The notes beneath the pieces are model-generated. The model did no database searches and was not told where the DNA came from. It saw nothing but the letters and a program-made list of their open reading frames with translations. The translations under genes and the position numbers were made by a program. A DNA stretch of 8,904 nucleotides. It comes from an uncultured Oscillospiraceae bacterium (GTDB taxonomy: Bacteria > Bacillota > Clostridia > UBA1212 > UBA1255). Positions 7,821 to 8,904 of the stretch are shown here, piece after piece. The stretch lies in the NCBI GenBank assembly GCA_902462635.1, contig CABQCN010000032.1, positions 1-8,904 of the forward strand, read 5' to 3'. Numbering within the stretch: position 1 is the stretch's first letter; the number at the start of each line of letters is the position of its first letter.

Positions 7821-7826
7821 TATGAT
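7821..7826 (+). promoter_or_regulatory. Probable -10 element of the ABC transporter promoter
   Basis: TATGAT matches the sigma-A -10 consensus at five of six positions. The site 17 bp upstream (7798-7803, ACCCGC) has no -35 character and lies within the repeat array, consistent with a promoter that needs an activator. TACAAT at 7834-7839 is an alternative -10, but it would leave a very short leader and also lacks a -35. The ribosome site for the next gene (AAAGG, 7844-7848) lies just downstream. Confidence 0.5.
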
Positions 7827-7859
7827 AGGCGCGTACAATCTGGAAAGGCGGGTTTCTTT

Positions 7860-8537
7860 ATGGAAATTTTAAAAATTGAGAATCTGACAAAACTATATGG
7901 CGCCGGAGAAAATACCGTCCGGGCGCTGGATAACGTATCTTTTACCGTTGCGAAAGGAGAATTCGTCGCGATCATCGGGCCGTCGGGGTCCGGGAAATCT
8001 ACGCTGCTCCACATTCTTGGCGGAGTAGACAGACCCACGGCAGGCCGCGTGTACTTAAACGGCTGCGACGTATACGCGCAGAATGAAGAACAGCTTGCGA
8101 TTTTCCGCAGACGCCAGGTGGGGCTGATCTATCAGTTCTATAACCTGATTCTCAACGTGGAAGAAAACATTACGCTTCCGGTGCTTCTGGACGGCGGTAA
8201 AATCAATAAAGGCCGCCTGGAGGAGCTGCTCGGCGTGCTGAAGCTCGGCGACCGCCGTGGCCATCTCCCGAACCAGCTTTCCGGCGGGCAGCAGCAGCGC
8301 GTTTCCATAGGCAGGGCGCTGATGAACGCGCCCGCGGTGGTGCTTGCCGACGAGCCGACCGGAAACCTTGATTCCAAAAACAGCCAGGAAATCGTAGAAT
8401 TATTGAAATTTTCCAACCGGAAGTATGAACAGACGCTGATCGTCATTACGCATGACGAGAATATCGCGCTGCAAGCGGACAGAGTCATTGCGATCGAAGA
8501 CGGGAGGATCACGCGCGACGAGGTGATCCGGAAATGA
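7860..8537 (+). CDS. ABC transporter ATP-binding protein, MacB/LolD type
   Basis: The 225-aa cytoplasmic ATPase of a transporter or mechanotransmission complex that works with an FtsX-like permease. All nucleotide-binding motifs are intact: Walker A GPSGSGKST (40-48), Q-loop IYQFYNL with Q92, signature LSGGQQQR (140-147), Walker B VVLADEP with D164-E165, D-loop GNLD (168-171) and the switch histidine H198 in ITHDE. The YQFYNL Q-loop and ADEPTGNLDSKNS are typical of the MacB/LolD/FtsE class, not of nutrient importers. The start is the ATG at 7860 with a site AAAGGCGGG ahead of it; the frame extends further upstream, but only through the promoter. The gene lies directly behind the 11-bp repeat operator and overlaps the permease start by 4 bp. 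Members of this class in Firmicutes often give resistance to cell-wall-active peptides or sense them. The substrate here is unknown. Confidence 0.93.
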   Translation: MEILKIENLTKLYGAGENTVRALDNVSFTVAKGEFVAIIGPSGSGKSTLLHILGGVDRPTAGRVYLNGCDVYAQNEEQLAIFRRRQVGLIYQFYNLILNVEENITLPVLLDGGKINKGRLEELLGVLKLGDRRGHLPNQLSGGQQQRVSIGRALMNAPAVVLADEPTGNLDSKNSQEIVELLKFSNRKYEQTLIVITHDENIALQADRVIAIEDGRITRDEVIRK

Positions 8538-8904
8538 ATATTTTAAACAAAGTGACACTGAAGACCTTGCGAAAGAATAAGGTCCGGACGATCGTGACGA
8601 TAATCGGGATTATCCTTTCCGCCGCAATGCTTACGGCGGTGACGACGGCTGTTTCGAGCGGTATCCAATATTTTACGGATGTAGAAGTTTATCAGAACGG
8701 TTCCTGGCACGGCACGATTTTAAATGTAAACCGGGAAGACGCGGCGCGTCTGAAATCCGATCCGCAGGTGAAAGCGACGTCCAGTATACAGAACATTGGC
8801 TACGCGCTGCTGGAGGGCGGTAAAAATGAATATAAACCGTATCTGTATATCGGCGGCGTAAAGACCGGCGCTACCGGCCTGCTTCCGATCCATATTACGG
8901 AGGG
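8534..8904 (+). CDS. FtsX-like ABC transporter permease, N-terminal part (cut by window end)
   Basis: The start codon overlaps the stop of the ATPase gene as ATGA (8534-8537), the usual mark of translational coupling between two subunits of one complex. The reading frame stays open to the window edge, giving 123 full codons. It begins with a basic amphipathic stretch (MNILNKVTLKTLRKNKVRT), then one membrane helix at about residues 19-41 (TIVTIIGIILSAAMLTAVTT). After that comes an extracytoplasmic segment (from about 42) with the start of a MacB-like periplasmic-type domain: QNGSWHGTILNVNREDAARLKSDPQV. This layout matches FtsX/MacB-family permeases, which have TM1, a large external domain and then three more helices near the C terminus; these would lie beyond the window. 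Family is clear from context and layout; substrate is not. Confidence 0.88.
   Translation, partial: MNILNKVTLKTLRKNKVRTIVTIIGIILSAAMLTAVTTAVSSGIQYFTDVEVYQNGSWHGTILNVNREDAARLKSDPQVKATSSIQNIGYALLEGGKNEYKPYLYIGGVKTGATGLLPIHITE

Overview
The window reads as chromosomal DNA of a Gram-positive-type bacterium, most likely from the class Clostridia (moderate G+C). The evidence is a Firmicutes-style SecA ending in a zinc-binding SEC-C tail, purine-rich Shine-Dalgarno sites, a secreted protein ending in a type I-like dockerin, and an ATPase/FtsX-type permease pair of the kind common in Clostridia. No species can be named from the sequence alone. Every gene I can support is on the + strand.

Left part (1-4594): an HD-domain dNTP triphosphohydrolase (dgt family), then 13 bp later a second HD-domain gene of the YfbR 5'-deoxynucleotidase family, then secA. 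The dgt and yfbR products would act in the same chemistry, clearing dNTPs and dNMPs to deoxynucleosides. The yfbR-like gene is broken as given: its conserved N- and C-terminal halves lie in different frames, joined near 1456-1463, and comparison with E. coli YfbR as I recall it fits a loss of about 7 bases. SecA is complete, 913 aa from the conserved MGLFEKVFG start.

Middle (4595-7771): a 293-aa protein with a TPR-like N-terminal part, one membrane segment and a Pro/Ser/Gly tail follows secA closely. A small perfect inverted repeat overlaps its stop codon. Next is a 740-aa exported protein with a signal peptide, several predicted beta-rich modules of no recognised family, and a two-repeat dockerin at its C terminus. 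No cohesin or other cellulosome gene is visible.

Right part (7772-8904): an 88-bp intergenic region, then a MacB/LolD-type ABC ATPase overlapping by 4 bp (ATGA) the start of an FtsX-like permease that runs off the window. The intergenic region holds the most informative non-coding signal here: TGTNAC-like hexamers repeated at exact 11-bp steps (7772, 7783, 7794, 7805), followed by a TATGAT -10 element and no recognisable -35. This is the architecture of an OmpR/PhoB-family response-regulator operator at an activator-dependent promoter, and it predicts that a two-component system controls the transporter.

Most of the window is ordinary housekeeping DNA. The items that merit a second look are the operator array, the broken yfbR, the uncharacterised dockerin protein, and the TPR/membrane protein in the slot after secA. 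I saw no tRNA, rRNA, CRISPR array, insertion sequence or clear sign of a novel defence or mobile system.
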